DNA of 64,000 bases from Episyrphus balteatus. Lineage: Eukaryota; Arthropoda; Insecta; Diptera; Syrphidae. Positions 1-12,423 of the stretch are shown in pieces. Position 1 is the first letter of the stretch. Every line of letters begins with the position of its first letter. The translations under genes and the position numbers were made by a program. The stretch lies in contig NC_079136.1 in the NCBI RefSeq assembly GCF_945859705.1, forward strand, positions 5,125,501 through 5,189,500, written 5' to 3'. The notes beneath the pieces are model-generated. The model was not told the DNA's origin and made no database searches. It saw nothing but the letters and a program-made list of their open reading frames with translations.

Positions 1-223
1 AACATAGTTTCGTGTTTACGGGTGTTAATTACTACGAACGATTCCCTTGTGATTTCGGAATGAATTTGCATTTAAACATTTAAATCAACCCATGTAATTT
101 TACACATTGAAGCCTTTTCATTTCTCTCTAAAAACAGTGTTAATTTCAATGCATTCTCAACAATTCTGAGTTTTGCTTTACATGAAAACTTTATACTTGG
201 AGTGGTTAAATATTTCTCAGAAA

Positions 224-1205
224 CCTTTGTTTTTACTTGCGATATAGGTACTATAGGGCAAGTTTAGGTTTCGTAAAAAAAATCGAACTCGATATAACAA
301 TTTTACATGACATTACGATGATGGAGAATGCCAAAAAAGTGGGTCCGGTAATTCTGTCTGTCTGTCTGTCTGTATGTACCTCGAGCTACACCCTAAACTA
401 TTCGAGTGATTTTGTTCAAACTTGGTAATTAAAAGTTTTGGGTGATTCCCTAGAGGACAAATTGAAATTTTTTTTTTAGGACCAAAACTAACGGTACCTG
501 TCATATAACTGAAATAGAAAAGTTAATTTTTTTCAAAAAGGGCTCTAACGATTTTCATTAAAACTTTTAAATGTAGTAGTACACATAAGAGCCAACTTTC
601 TAAATAAAAAAAATATTTTTTTTATCGTTATTAACGGTACCTGTCATATATTGGTTTTTTTGATTTATGAATATCTCGTTCAAGAATACCCCGATTTCAA
701 CGAAAATTTTTATAAAAAATCGTTTAGGCAAAGGTAATGTTGAAAATTTAGAAAATTTTCAAAAAACTCATTTTTGGATTTTTAAAAAATATTTCAAAAT
801 TTTTGTTTGAAAAATCAATTTTTTGAAAACGTGTTTATGAAAAATTTTGAAATTTCGTTTTAATGCGTACATAAATTATTAATTCAAAATGGCATACCAT
901 TTGAAAAATGTTAAAAAATTTTTATATATAAAAAATATTTTTTTAAAAAACGACTCTAACGATTTTCGAAAATTTTTTTTTTTTAAATTCCCTTTTATAC
1001 AAGAAGTAAACTGGCATACTTGATTTTTTATGAAAGATCATTTAAAACGATATTTAATTAATTATAAAAAACAGATTTAATTTTTTTTAATTTCTTGAAA
1101 ATATCAAATTTTAAATTTTCTTAATTTTCTTGAATAAAAAGCTTTAACATTAGAGTAACTTAAATCATAAGAGCAAGTACGTGCGACCCCAGTCGTGCAT
1201 TTTAT
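224..1205 (+). repeat. Interspersed repeat family A, copy 1
   Basis: Shares blocks with 49257-50997 in the same order: the start TTTTTACTTGCGATATAGG, a GAGAATGCCAAAAAAGTGGG block (324-343), a GTCTG microsatellite, a stretch about a regulated-looking 'gagctaca' motif, repeated 'acggtacctgtcatata' blocks, and an end resembling GTCGTGCATTTTATTT near 1193-1208. Diverged copies lie at 4155-4760 and 46325-46640. No protein is conserved between copies, so I read it as a non-coding dispersed repeat. The superfamily is not recognised and the boundaries are approximate. Confidence 0.7.
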
Positions 1206-2400
1206 TTCTTTAAAGGACATCAGAATGCCTTTAAGTTAAAAAATTGAAACATAAAAGAAAATTCGAATGCAATCCTTTTATTGACTACATTGAAATCTAT
1301 ATATTCAATCTTATCTTGATCTTTAAATTCTTACAAAACTTTCACACGATGTTCTTTTATATTCCTCACTGGTCTTTCTTTCTAGGAATTTTATTCAGAT
1401 TTAATTTTGACCTTTTTTTTTTGGTTACAAAAAAAAAGAGGCAATAAAAATGTCAATGCCAATGGTCTTGTGGGACATTTTTCATCAATATACAAATTTG
1501 CCTATGTAACACCATATTGCGCTTACATCAGACGAACGAAACGAACGAATGGACACCTTGAGTTCTTGACGTTTATTATTATTTTTTTTTTTTTTTTGTA
1601 AAGGCTTTCTAATGTTCGTGACCCTTTTAGGTGAAATGAAGGCTACATAAGAATCACGCACACGTTTATAAATCTCAGCAAAAGTGAATGATTATGTCAT
1701 CTAATGTGAGGTTTGTTGTGTTTTTCTTGATACATATTATAAATATAATATTGAAATAGCAAATAGTCCCTTATGTGTCCTGTGGCGTCATCACCAACTG
1801 TTATTTTTAATTTTATCTTAGAAACATTCTTAATAATTTTTTCCTCAAGACAGTATCTATGCTGATATATATTTTATCTTTATTAAAATAACTCTTGACA
1901 AGTTTAGTTTCAAGTTCACAGTCATAATACTAATAAAAAAAGTTCTAAGGACGAAAGAACTTAGAAGAACAAAAATATTATCACTTGGATAAACATCTGA
2001 TATGATATAAAAATTTGTCATAATAAATATTTGGTTTTTGATTTGGATATAAGGACACTCAGGACACTGTCGTAACAATTAATTGACTAGAATGATGTCA
2101 TATAAAGGCCATCAGTATAGGTATATTAATGTTGTTTCTGCATGATACTCAATGATTAAATTAATAAAACATTAATTATGATCAATCAAAATTAATTATT
2201 GATAAAGCTCTCAAAATTAACCTCATTTTATGTTTTGTCGGTCATATTAAAATTTTACTAAGGAAGGAAGCTTCTGTGACCTTATTTTATTTATGGAATT
2301 TCACACCAATCCCATAAGGTAACACCTTTCTTTTATATCACCACGTGGTTAGTTATATTGTTTTGAAATGTATTAAAGTTATAATAATATAATAAAACAA
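1206..2400. other. AT-rich intergenic stretch
   Basis: Contains poly-T runs and short chance ORFs with no recognisable domain, splice structure or TIR pair. I see no gene here. Confidence 0.5.
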
Positions 2401-2966
2401 AAAAAAAGTCGGGAGCAAGAACTCTGTAAGGTGATTTTAATTAACTTGAGTGTGCTGAATTCAGAACTGTTTACAGATTTATTCCATCACGTCTAGTTTT
2501 TGAGCTCTACTCATCACCGTTTCCGCTATAACGTTTCAAAAACTAATTTTGAATGAAATGTTTTTTGACGTTTGATGTCAAATATTATATTTTTCCGTAA
2601 TATTTTGCTTTTTATTATCCAAAACAAGATTCGAAAACTGTAATTTACTTCAAATCTGCTTCAAAAAACCATAAGTTACCTTAACCAACAAGATTTTGAG
2701 ATATCATACATTTCTATATAAAATATCTTTTAGAAAAAAATAATAATTAAAAAAAAAATATTAACATATTTGAGACGACAAAATATGGCTTTTAGAGTAG
2801 TTTTCGAAGCCAAAAGTACCAAAAAATCGCGTTTTTGACCTGTTAATATTAAAATATTTCGAAAACGTGACATGCCAGTGAAATTTTGACTTCAGATTCA
2901 TAATCAGCACACAAAAATCCTCTAGAAAAGTATGGTTTAGTTCAAGCTCTATTTTCGTTGCCGACC
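2401..2966 (+). repeat. CACTGG-terminated repeat, left-truncated copy
   Basis: The block GTCGGGAGCAAGAACT...GTGCTGAATTCAG recurs in part at 6476-6556 (GTCGTGATCAAGAACT), where it directly follows CACTGGTGGGCAAAA. The right end here reads TTGCCGACCAGTG followed by TA, which is the inverted counterpart of that terminus. It therefore looks like a DNA element missing its left end. The TGCTGAATTCAG core also occurs in both arms of the palindrome at 28732-30042. Confidence 0.5.
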
Positions 2967-3176
2967 AGTGTAATTATTGACACGCGTATGGTCAAAAGTT
3001 TCAACAAAATGCGTTATTTTGAGTGTCATTAAAGCGACGACTCATGATGATTAAATAAAGCAAGGAGACAAGGGCTTGTAAGTGACAACACTCAAACGTT
3101 CCTATTTGCAAGCATTAAGGCGACCAATAGTTTTTTGCCGATTCCAAGTCGCTATATAGAGAGATTCCCCACAAGA

Positions 3177-3185
3177 GATAGTGCC
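3177..3185. repeat. Left 9-bp target-site duplication
   Basis: GATAGTGCC at 3177-3185 is repeated exactly at 6076-6084, immediately outside the two TIRs of the element at 3186-6075. Confidence 0.85.
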
Positions 3186-6075
3186 ATTGAATAATTATAT
3201 ATAGAAGTGACACCGGAAAAAACATCCGGTTTGTTTGAGGGGTGGCGCTACAATCGTTACAGGAGTGGCGCTACAATCGTTTTAGGATTGTGTATTCGAT
3301 GGCCGAAAAATCCCTGAAAAGGACTTTTGGTTACTAAGTAACCACAACTACTATATTATTTATATTTGGTGTATTTGTATTAGTTTTGTTTTGTGTTAGA
3401 AGTGTGTTTGTTTATTTTTGTTTCTGTAATATTCAAATTGAATTTATTTTTAATTTTTGTAATATTTTGAATTGAACATTTATTTTTGAATGTTTGATTC
3501 TATGTTTATTTGAAAGGATTTTGTTTTTCTGTTTTTATTAACGACAAGAAGATTTTTCTTCAACTATAGAGAGTTTATTTAATTTTAATTAGGGTGCTTT
3601 TTGTAATAACATCTAGGCCAAAGTTGTAGTTCAGATTATTTAAATGTTGTCCACATGCACTGTGGCATATACTTGCTATTTTCTTAAACCGCATAATGCA
3701 AGAGTAGGTAAGGATCAAGTTTATACAATATGGCCATATTACACATTATTTTAAAGTATTTTAATACATATTTCAAAGTATTTTAATACAATACGAAACT
3801 ACCTCGATTATTTGCTTAAAATGATTTATGTATGCGAACAAGAACTTTGGATTTACGGCTTTGTTCAAATTTGCAGCTGTAAATGAAAATTTAAAGTTTT
3901 TACAAAATGTTAAATTTTGAAAAAAAATCTTTTCGTACCATTTTTGGATTACGATAATAATTAATAAAATGTTGAAATAAACTCACAAGAATTTGAGTTT
4001 ATTTGAAAAAAAAAACTGTAAAAAGGACTATTTTGATCGCAAATGTATGAAAATGTGGTTTTGGATAGTTCCAATGATCCTATTGCACCATTTGAAATAA
4101 AATATTTGGTTCTAATATCCTAAAACTAGAAGAATGTAGCTTTTACATGTTTTTTATTTTGTCATGATACTATATAGTCAAGCTATATGCATTCTCACAA
4201 AAAAAAAGTTGAGATAACAATCAGACATGGCATTAATATAGCCCTGTTCCATTGGAGGATACTAACAGTAGATTTTTTTTAAACGGATCTACCGATTAAC
4301 ATCAAAGTTGGTATGAAGCATTTTTTTGGAAACTCTCCAGAGGGGTTTTTAGAACTAATTTTGTTTACCAAAAATAACGATACCTGTCATATACCAATTT
4401 CGGAAATGTTTAATTTTCTCGAAAACGGTACGAATTTTGTTTAAAAAAATTATAAAATAGTTTTTGGGCAATCATTAAAATTTTTTATACAAAAGTATTT
4501 ATATAGTTTAAATATAAAACAGTAAGAAAATTTGGAAAAATAATAGTTTTTGGATAAAAAAAAAATTGAACACTTTTTTTTGAAAAATCAAATTTTCAAA
4601 AACCGGAAATTAAATTTTTTTGACATTTTAGTTTTGAATGTTGATTAGTGATTTCTACGAAATTGCATACCAATTTTACTTTTGAATAATTTTTTTTTAA
4701 ATTATTTATAAGGTTCCAACGATTTTGAAATTTTTTTTCTACAAATCTATCTTAGAAGAAATCAAATTGAATAGGTACTTGTTGGAGCTATCACGCATTC
4801 TGCTTTGTTCATTTAACTTTTTGGACTTGTGTATAAAAACAATTCAGGTTAAAAGCTGCACTCGTTATGAAACTCAACTATTAAATTTAGCCGAGCGTTT
4901 GCCTTGTACCTGAGTATTAAATTGTTTATTGGTAGGGTGAAATAAATTCAGTTAAATATTTAAGTCAGCCTTAAATTTGATTATTGGTAAGGCCCGTAGA
5001 AAATAAAATTTGCTAATTATAAGTTTTGGTGAATAAAGCTTCTTATTCAGAATTCTTTGGCGCAAATTTATTTGTCATGAAGTAAAGTTATCAGGTGTAG
5101 GTTAGCCTAATAGTAAGTAAATGTATAAGGGTGGTCGATTGTTCGGTATTCGGCCGAATCATTATTCGCAGCATCTCTAGTTGGTACCATTAAAAAATTT
5201 CAATTTCTTCTCCTTGGAATCAAAAATTAACAAAAAGTTTGAGCCAAATCGACTTATTGGTTTGAGCTCTTACCTGATTTACAATATTACGTTGAGTTTT
5301 TCTTAACGCTTTTCTTTTTTCATTAAGACCCATTTGCTGAAACGAACCTTAAATAATTTATTTTGAACAAAAACTTTTGCTTAAGTTTCGATTCAGCAAA
5401 AACGGCGCTAGTTGTTACGCATTTCATAATATTGCAAAAAAAAAAAATATAATATAAAAAAATAGCAATCTTTGTAGGGATACGAACTCAAAGAGCAAAA
5501 GTAAAGAGCAATCACCTTGTCACCTACGCTAATAGAACAATTGAAATACGGGTAACTTTCATGCCCTATAAGCTATAACGTGCCTAGGATATATAACAAT
5601 AATTATTTAATTTTGTTCAAATTCTCGTCGTTAATAAAAAGTTTTTGTTTTTAGTTTCGAGTTACTATGGATACATTTATAATGTCAAATAACTTTTCAA
5701 TATTTTTGTTTGATATTTGTGTAATTTTGTATGTATGAGTAAAATTTCCATATTTTCTTTTTTCATTTATAGAATGTCGATGTGTCGATAAGATTTATAT
5801 TTGTTTTATGTTTTATGTGTGAGTAAAATTTCCTTATTTTTTTTTCTGTTATAGGATGTCGACGTGTCTATACGTTTTATTTTTATTTGATATTTGTTTT
5901 CTAATGTTTGTATTAGTGAAATTTCCTTTTTTATAAACAAATTTTTGGAAACATAATTTTCTAGGACAAGCCCCATTCTCTCTGGGGATTTTTTAGTACA
6001 TCTGGTTGCCGAAAAAAAATAAAATTTTGTGGCGCTAGAAATCATCGGTGTCACTTCTATATATAATTATTCAAT
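3186..6075. mobile_element. 2.9-kb DNA transposon with 30-bp TIRs and 9-bp TSD (MULE-like)
   Basis: The first 30 bases (3186-3215, beginning ATTGAATAATTATATATAG) are the exact reverse complement of the last 30 (6046-6075), and the 9-bp sequence GATAGTGCC flanks both ends. A 9-bp duplication is typical of Mutator-like elements and of Foldback elements; the short unique TIR favours the former. There is no intact transposase: the longest frame is 82 codons at the right end on the minus strand and has no recognisable domain, so the element is non-autonomous or decayed. A GTGGCGCTA motif occurs twice near the left end and once near the right end. A diverged family A repeat is nested at 4155-4760. 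Near-repeated GAGTAAAATTTCC blocks at 5738-5930 indicate an internal tandem duplication. Confidence 0.8.
4155..4760 (+). repeat. Interspersed repeat family A, diverged copy nested in the 2.9-kb element
   Basis: Shares 'gttgagataac', 'acggatctaccgattaac', 'taacgatacctgtcatata' and the 'ccaacgattttgaaatttt' tail with the copy at 49257-50997. It lacks the GTCTG microsatellite. Confidence 0.6.
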
Positions 6076-6100
6076 GATAGTGCCTCTGAAAACGATGTCT

Positions 6101-6183
6101 AAGTGGTGGAGGCTGGATTTGAACCCAGAACCTGTGGCGTATAACAATCAATTGGATTAACTATTGCGCTACGATGTTCTACA
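6101..6183 (-). repeat. tRNA-derived retroposed fragment (SINE-like or tRNA pseudogene)
   Basis: On the minus strand an A-box-like TAGCGCAATAGTTAATCC is followed about 30 nt later by a B-box-like GGTTCAAATCC and ends CCACCACTT. The direct repeat GATGTCT (6094-6100 and 6184-6190) brackets it, which fits retroposition. The T-arm only pairs with an 8-nt loop and the D-arm does not fold well, so it is not a functional tRNA gene. Confidence 0.45.
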
Positions 6184-6475
6184 GATGTCTGAAAATTAGT
6201 CAAATTAGTTGTGCACAATGGGGTTAGTGCATATGAGTATCAATTTACTTGATGTTTACCAGCCATCTTAGCAATTTTTTTTTTTTTTGCTTCCTCATGA
6301 GTTCGATGTCAATAACGTTCGAAGAACATTGCATGTACACATTAACTTTCAACGATTCACATTAGACTGAACATGAACAACCAATGAAATTTTCTCCCAC
6401 ACCAAATCCGGAAGGCTTTCATGCACGCTTGTATAATTAAAATTTTTCTTTAGTTCGTTCTTTAAGTTCGTAAGA

Positions 6476-6556
6476 TTACACTGGTGGGCAAAAAACAAAA
6501 AAAAAGTCGTGATCAAGAACTTTGTAGGGTGATTTTAATTGACTTTAGTGTGTTTT
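6476..6556 (+). repeat. CACTGG-terminated repeat, 5' end fragment
   Basis: Begins TA-CACTGGTGGGCAAAA and continues into the same block as 2401-2470 before running into poly-A. It is a short truncated copy of the family at 2401-2966. Confidence 0.45.
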
Positions 6557-7334
6557 TGAAAAAAAAAAAAAAAAAATTTTTATTTCAAGAAAATCTGAAA
6601 ATTGAATTTGGGACATTTGTGCCTCAATGAATTTGGGCATTATATCCCTTAAATATAAAATATGTAAAAAAAAATGTGTTATTACCCTGGGCGCTATGTC
6701 ACTGCGCTACGTCTGCTTTTTTTCTTAGTTTTTTGTTTTTTGTTTACTAGCATTCGGCTTTCAATGGGGACATTTTTTAAGAAGCTTGGAAAATTTTAAA
6801 ATACTCTACATTGGTGGGTCATCTTTTTTTGTCCTCTGAAAAGAATCATCTGTTGTTACGCCATGTTCTATTTATGGCTGAATATCATAACCACATACAT
6901 ACTTTACCAAAAAAATTAAAATAAGTCAATCACATTTGCATGTCCTATTTTTTGACCATAAATTTTACAAAGTGAAACCACCTATAGAATCCTTAAAGGT
7001 TCTTATTTAAAAAAAAACGTCAAGGCGGTCACTAAACTACTAGTAAAAACTATACCTACAATTTTTTTTATTAAATTTCTTTCAAAAATAATGTATTTTT
7101 TTAAGAATTTTCTTTTTTTTTTATATTTTCAGATCACTTTTCCGTTTATATGAATCCGGTGAGTACAAATTCTCAAATATACGTATTTCTTTGAAAAAAT
7201 TTTACAATTGATTTATTTACATAAACAAGTATCACAAGATAGAATAATTCGCTATATCACACTTTTTGGTACTGAATGTAAGACTTTTGTTGGAAAACTT
7301 ATTTTAATTTCAAGATGTATAAAAAATGAAATGG
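6557..7334. other. AT-rich intergenic stretch
   Basis: Homopolymer-rich unique or degraded repeat sequence. No gene, splice structure or TIR pair seen. Confidence 0.45.
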
Positions 7335-7815
7335 TAACGGAGTTATGAATACCAGAGTAGAGTTACGAGCGGCAAAGTTACGCAAAACCGAAGTTACGAA
7401 AAACCGAAGTTATGAAAGACCGAAGTTACGAAAAACCAAAGTTATGAAAAACCAGAGTTATGAACACCAAAGCTATGAAACGTGGTTTTTGGGTTGGCAA
7501 CCATTGAGATGAGGGATATACGTGAGGAACGTACCAAAAAGCTAGAGCGTATAGATTGAGTCAAGGAAAGAAAAAAAATTTTATGGACGGGGGGGGGTCT
7601 ATTCCCCTCCGTTTAGCCGGGAGGGGGGATTTTCTAAAAAAGACTTAATTTGGAAAAAAATTATTTAAAATCAAAGGTTACACCAAAAGTAACGTTCTGT
7701 AAGTTTTTGTAAAGGTCTTTCATAACTTCGGTTTTACGTAACTTCGATTTTGCGTAATTTTGACGCGTGTAACTCTGTCGCGCATAACTCTGGTATTCAT
7801 AACTTCGTCGGTTTG
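7335..7815. mobile_element. Foldback element 1, GAAGTTACG-type arms
   Basis: The left arm (about 7340-7480) repeats units such as ACCGAAGTTACGAAAA and CCAGAGTTATGAA. The right arm (about 7690-7815) carries the inverse, e.g. TTCATAACTTCGGTTTTACG and GGTATTCATAACTTCG. The loop holds a G-run/C-run pair at 7589-7626. The same family with the same 'ggtttttgggttggcaac' junction occurs at 32353-33050. No coding capacity. Confidence 0.75.
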
Positions 7816-9190
7816 CCCTATAAAAATTAAACATACAAATTTGATAATAATGCCAAACTATACCACAAAATTATTAAAAACTATCCTAAAAAAATTATAT
7901 TCCTCCTCCTACTGACTGTTTCGCGCGAATGACTCACTCCGTGGGTAGGCAGTACTTATATCCTAATTCATTAAAAATTTGTCAAAATCTTCAGTAGGTG
8001 TTTTGATTTTCATTATTATTTTATTTTTTGTTAATTTTTTAATCCTTTAGAGTACCTATCTGTGTCTTTCATAAAAATAAATCTTTTAAGTTTTTGATTA
8101 AAATGAAAATTTAGTTCTATTTTTGTGTGGATTTCAGCAGAGAAAATATTGAATTAATTTGAAGAGAAAGCTTTTTAAATCCAACTTAATTACATTTTTA
8201 TACATCCATCTCTCTCTCTCTCTCTCTTGAATCTCCGAAAAACTTAAAATATTCCACTTTTAAAACATTTTCGTGAATAAATTTGCACCCTTCTTCTTTC
8301 CTTGATCCTTGCGCATAAAGTGTCAGAAACAGCAGCATCTTGTTTCTCAGGTGTTTTGTTTGTTTGTCTGTGTGTTGAGTAGAGTATTTGCAATGTGGGA
8401 TGCGGATGGCAAATAAGAAAGTAATTAATGTAATCCCGCATGTACGAGTTTCATATTTCGTTTAAATATACTTTTTTGTATATCTGCCTGCCTAGCTATT
8501 CTTTTTGAAAACATTTTGGTGAGTGATTAAACGCCATTTAACAAATTTAATTGGAAATATTATTAAAATGAATGTGAAAGGGGATTATGTTAATTATTTG
8601 ATGAAAGGGAAACGGTTATTTTCACCTGCGGAATATTTAAATTTACTCTTAAATGGATATCGTAATTTATATCCATCATCATGAACTATTACGACTGTTG
8701 TTGTTGCAGATTTGATGGGGAATTTTTGTTTGATCAAAAATATTTTAGATTTTTCAAAGAGTTGTTTAATTTGTTATCTTAATTAAATAAAATTAAATGA
8801 AAAACGTGGTAAAGGGAAGTAAAAACTTTTACGATTTATAGAGGTCTTAAACATTAATATCGTGCCAAAGATATACTTTTTTTCTCATAAACGACTAACG
8901 CAAGTATCATACAGTGTTTTGTATTCACAAGAACATCTTTTATTTGACATACACATGAAAAATCAAAATTTCTTATTTGAACAAGATTAAAGTATTACTT
9001 AAACAAAACAAACAATTCTTTTCATCTTCCATCATATATACCATCATTCTCATATACGTAGCCTGAAACTATAAACGGAACAAGGAAGTAGGTACGTTCG
9101 ATTTTATTGTTTTTTTTTTATGTCGTTTTTGATGTTAAAAGAAAATTAGATTCCTCAATCCTTGAAGCTACAATGAAAACATGTGAAAAA
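7816..9190. other. Intergenic stretch with a (CT)n microsatellite
   Basis: Contains a CT dinucleotide run at about 8208-8227. It is otherwise AT-rich, fairly unique sequence. Short frames are unsupported and I see no gene. Confidence 0.45.
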
Positions 9191-9361
9191 ATTTTTGAAG
9201 TTATACTTCTTATGGGAGGGTGGGTATGAAAATTTACTTTTTGACAAGAATGTCAAAGGGATTATGACGCGATCACCCTGGGTAGCAGGGCTGTCGTTTC
9301 ACCTTTAGAGTACGCAGTACTTTAGTATTTAAAAATGCAGTACGCCACAGTACGGCAAACA

Positions 9362-9497
9362 TAAAACACACAACACGTAGCAAGTTACATGTTTCATGTG
9401 GCAAGTTGCATGTGGCAAGTTGTATGTGGCAAGTTGCATGTGGCAAGTTGCATGTGGCAAGTTGTATGTGGCAAGTTGCGTGTGGCAAGTTGCCAGG
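9362..9497. repeat. 14-bp tandem repeat
   Basis: About nine units of GCATGTGGCAAGTT with a few substitutions. The minus-strand 80-codon frame across it reads as a periodic HATCHIQLATCNLP-type peptide, an artefact of the period. An identical array is at 19137-19275. Confidence 0.85.
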
Positions 9498-9514
9498 GTT
9501 GCAAAAAGCTAACA

Positions 9515-9610
9515 TTTCAGCTCAGCTCACAGCTCAGCTCAAATTTGAGCTAGGTACCATAGCTTAGCTCATTTGAGCTGAGCTGAAAGTGAGCTGAGCT
9601 GAAAGTGAGC
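9515..9610. repeat. AGCTC-rich self-complementary arm, left
   Basis: Dense AGCTC/GAGCT pentamers (CAGCTCAGCTCACAGCTCAG and similar). The inverse array is at 12424-12599, so the two can pair across the satellite. Confidence 0.8.
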
Positions 9611-9618
9611 GCCCCAAC

Positions 9619-11938
9619 TTCCAACGCCTATATCTCGGAATTTTGAAAAAAAATGAAAAAAAAATGTTTGATGCCAAAAGGTAGCGGGGACTCTAACCTA
9701 CATTTGGGTACAACTTCCATCCCTGTAGGTACACGCGTTCTCAAACCAGGAGAACTTAAAGGTAAAAAAAAAGTTAAGCCCGATTCTGAAAAAATAGGCA
9801 TGATGTGGCGGTTTAACATGCAAAGCGATTTTTTAAAAATCTGACAATGTGCAAAGCGTAGGCCCATGACACAAGCTATCATTTGGCATCACTCCCAAAA
9901 ATTGCTCTCAAGCGGCTTAGCTTCCAGGAGCGTTCAAAGATTCGGGGATTTTTCGAAAAAAAAAATTTACCCCAACTTTCAAACACGATTTTCTCGGAAT
10001 TTTGAAAAAAATCGAAAAACCGGATTATACCACTTTCGGGTAGCTGAGAATATAAGCTTTCATATGGCACCACTCCCCTGTCTCTAGATCAAAGCCTTCC
10101 AACGCCTATATCTCGGAATTTTGAAAAAAATGAAAAAAAATTTTTTGATGCCAAAAGGTAGCGGGGACTCTAACCTACATTTGGGTACAACTTCCATCCC
10201 TGTAGGTACACGCGTTCTCAAACCAGGAGAACTTAAAGGTAAAAAAAAAGTTAAGCCCGATTCTGAAAAAATAGGCATGATGTGGCGGTTTAACATGCAA
10301 AGCGATTTTTTAAAAATCTGACAATGTGCAAAGCGTAGGCCCATGACACAAGCTATCATTTGGCATCACTCCCAAAAATTGCTCTCAAGCGGCTTAGCTT
10401 CCAGGAGCGTTCAAAGATTCGGGGATTTTTCGAAAAAAAAAATTTACCCCAACTTTCAAACACGATTTTCTCGGAATTTTGAAAAAAATCGAAAAACCGG
10501 ATTATACCACTTTCGGGTAGCTGAGAATATAAGCTTTCATATGGCACCACTCCCCTGTCTCTAGATCAAAGCCTTCCAACGCCTATATCTCGGAATTTTG
10601 AAAAAAATGAAAAAAAATTTTTTGATGCCAAAAGGTAGCGGGGACTCTAACCTACATTTGGGTACAACTTCCATCCCTGTAGGTACACGCGTTCTCAAAC
10701 CAGGAGAACTTAAAGGTAAAAAAAAAGTTAAGCCCGATTCTGAAAAAATAGGCATGATGTGGCGGTTTAACATGCAAAGCGATTTTTTAAAAATCTGACA
10801 ATGTGCAAAGCGTAGGCCCATGACACAAGCTATCATTTGGCATCACTCCCAAAAATTGCTCTCAAGCGGCTTAGCTTCCAGGAGCGTTCAAAGATTCGGG
10901 GATTTTTCGAAAAAAAAAATTTACCCCAACTTTCAAACACGATTTTCTCGGAATTTTGAAAAAAATCGAAAAACCGGATTATACCACTTTCGGGTAGCTG
11001 AGAATATAAGCTTTCATATGGCACCACTCCCCTGTCTCTAGATCAAAGCCTTCCAACGCCTATATCTCGGAATTTTGAAAAAAATGAAAAAAAATTTTTT
11101 GATGCCAAAAGGTAGCGGGGACTCTAACCTACATTTGGGTACAACTTCCATCCCTGTAGGTACACGCGTTCTCAAACCAGGAGAACTTAAAGGTAAAAAA
11201 AAAGTTAAGCCCGATTCTGAAAAAATAGGCATGATGTGGCGGTTTAACATGCAAAGCGATTTTTTAAAAATCTGACAATGTGCAAAGCGTAGGCCCATGA
11301 CACAAGCTATCATTTGGCATCACTCCCAAAAATTGCTCTCAAGCGGCTTAGCTTCCAGGAGCGTTCAAAGATTCGGGGATTTTTCGAAAAAAAAAATTTA
11401 CCCCAACTTTCAAACACGATTTTCTCGGAATTTTGAAAAAAATCGAAAAACCGGATTATACCACTTTCGGGTAGCTGAGAATATAAGCTTTCATATGGCA
11501 CCACTCCCCTGTCTCTAGATCAAAGCCTTCCAACGCCTATATCTCGGAATTTTGAAAAAAATGAAAAAAATTTTTTTGATGCCAAAAGGTAGCGGGGACT
11601 CTAACCTACATTTGGGTACAACTTCCATCCCTGTAGGTACACGCGTTCTCAAACCAGGAGAACTTAAAGGTAAAAAAAAAGTTAAGCCCGATTCTGAAAA
11701 AAAAGGCATGATGTGGCGGTTTAACATGGAAGGCGATTTTTTAAAAATCTGATAATGTGCAAAGCGTAGGCCCATGACACAAGCTATCATTTGGCACCAC
11801 TCCCAAAAATTGCTCTCAAGCGGTTTAGCTTCCAGGAGCGTTCAAAGATTCGGGGATTTTTCGACAAAAAAATTTACCCCAACTTTCAAAAGCGATTTTC
11901 TCGGAATTTTGAAAAAAGTCGTAAAACCGGATTGTACC
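9619..11938. repeat. 477-bp satellite, about 4.9 units
   Basis: Units start with TTCCAACGCCTATATCTCGG at 9619, 10097, 10574, 11051 and 11528; the last is cut after about 411 bp. Within each unit the TCTCGGAATTTTGAAAAAAA block occurs twice, showing an older internal duplication. Every unit opens the same 66- and 73-codon plus-strand frames and a 91-codon minus-strand frame. No domain is recognised and the frames exist only because the DNA is repeated, so I do not call CDSs. Confidence 0.95.
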
Positions 11939-12003
11939 TGATTTTTTTTATGACTAAAAAAGAAATATTTTACTAAAAAAAATAGAAATATATTTACTAT
12001 TAA

Positions 12004-12236
12004 CCCTAGAAAGATAATCTACGTCTGTAAGACGTATGGCGTGTAAAGAACTGTTTTATCTAATTCAATTCAAATTTCTGGGTTTTTGTTAAATTGATTT
12101 CATTTATTATATCACTTCTTTAAAATAATCTAAGTAATGAGTTAAATAAATATGACAAAAAGTGTTAACATAAGACCAAAAATCTTTTTTAGAATCATAC
12201 GTCTCTGAGACGTATATTATGATTATCTTTCTAGGG
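12004..12236. mobile_element. piggyBac-type MITE, copy 1
   Basis: Bounded by TTAA (12000-12003 and 12237-12240). The termini are CCCTAGAAAGATA and its exact inverse, which is the classic 13-bp terminus of the piggyBac superfamily. Subterminal TACGTCT/AGACGTA palindromes lie just inside both ends. At 233 bp it is non-autonomous. Confidence 0.92.
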
Positions 12237-12423
12237 TTAAAAAAACCAAGAGAAAGATCACGAAAAATTATCTGTTTTATTTATAAAAATATCCATGTGT
12301 TAAAATAATTCCATTAATAACTAGAACCAAACATCTTGAGCTATGGTGTTTTATAAAAGTTTAAAATATCTTCATATTTCATTATACTTTCCAAATAAAA
12401 ATCAATGTATCCTCTCACCCATC

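Noticed and set aside
5140..5185. Possible TAGAGATG-type hAT foldback ends here and at 24823-24860
   Set aside because: Only single diverged ends sharing ATTCGGCCGAAT-like motifs were found; no matching opposite TIR or target duplication.
5470..5545. Possible second tRNA-like sequence on the minus strand
   Set aside because: A/B-box-like strings (TAGCGTAGGTGACAAGG, GTTCGTATCC) are present but the T-arm and acceptor stem do not pair and there is no flanking direct repeat.
9273..9515. 80-codon minus-strand frame with HATCHIQLATCNLP periodicity
   Set aside because: Translation of the 14-bp tandem repeat; the peptide period follows from the DNA period.
9653..11790. Repeated 66-, 73- and 91-codon frames on both strands
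   Set aside because: They recur only because the 477-bp satellite recurs, overlap on opposite strands and show no domain, start context or splice evidence.
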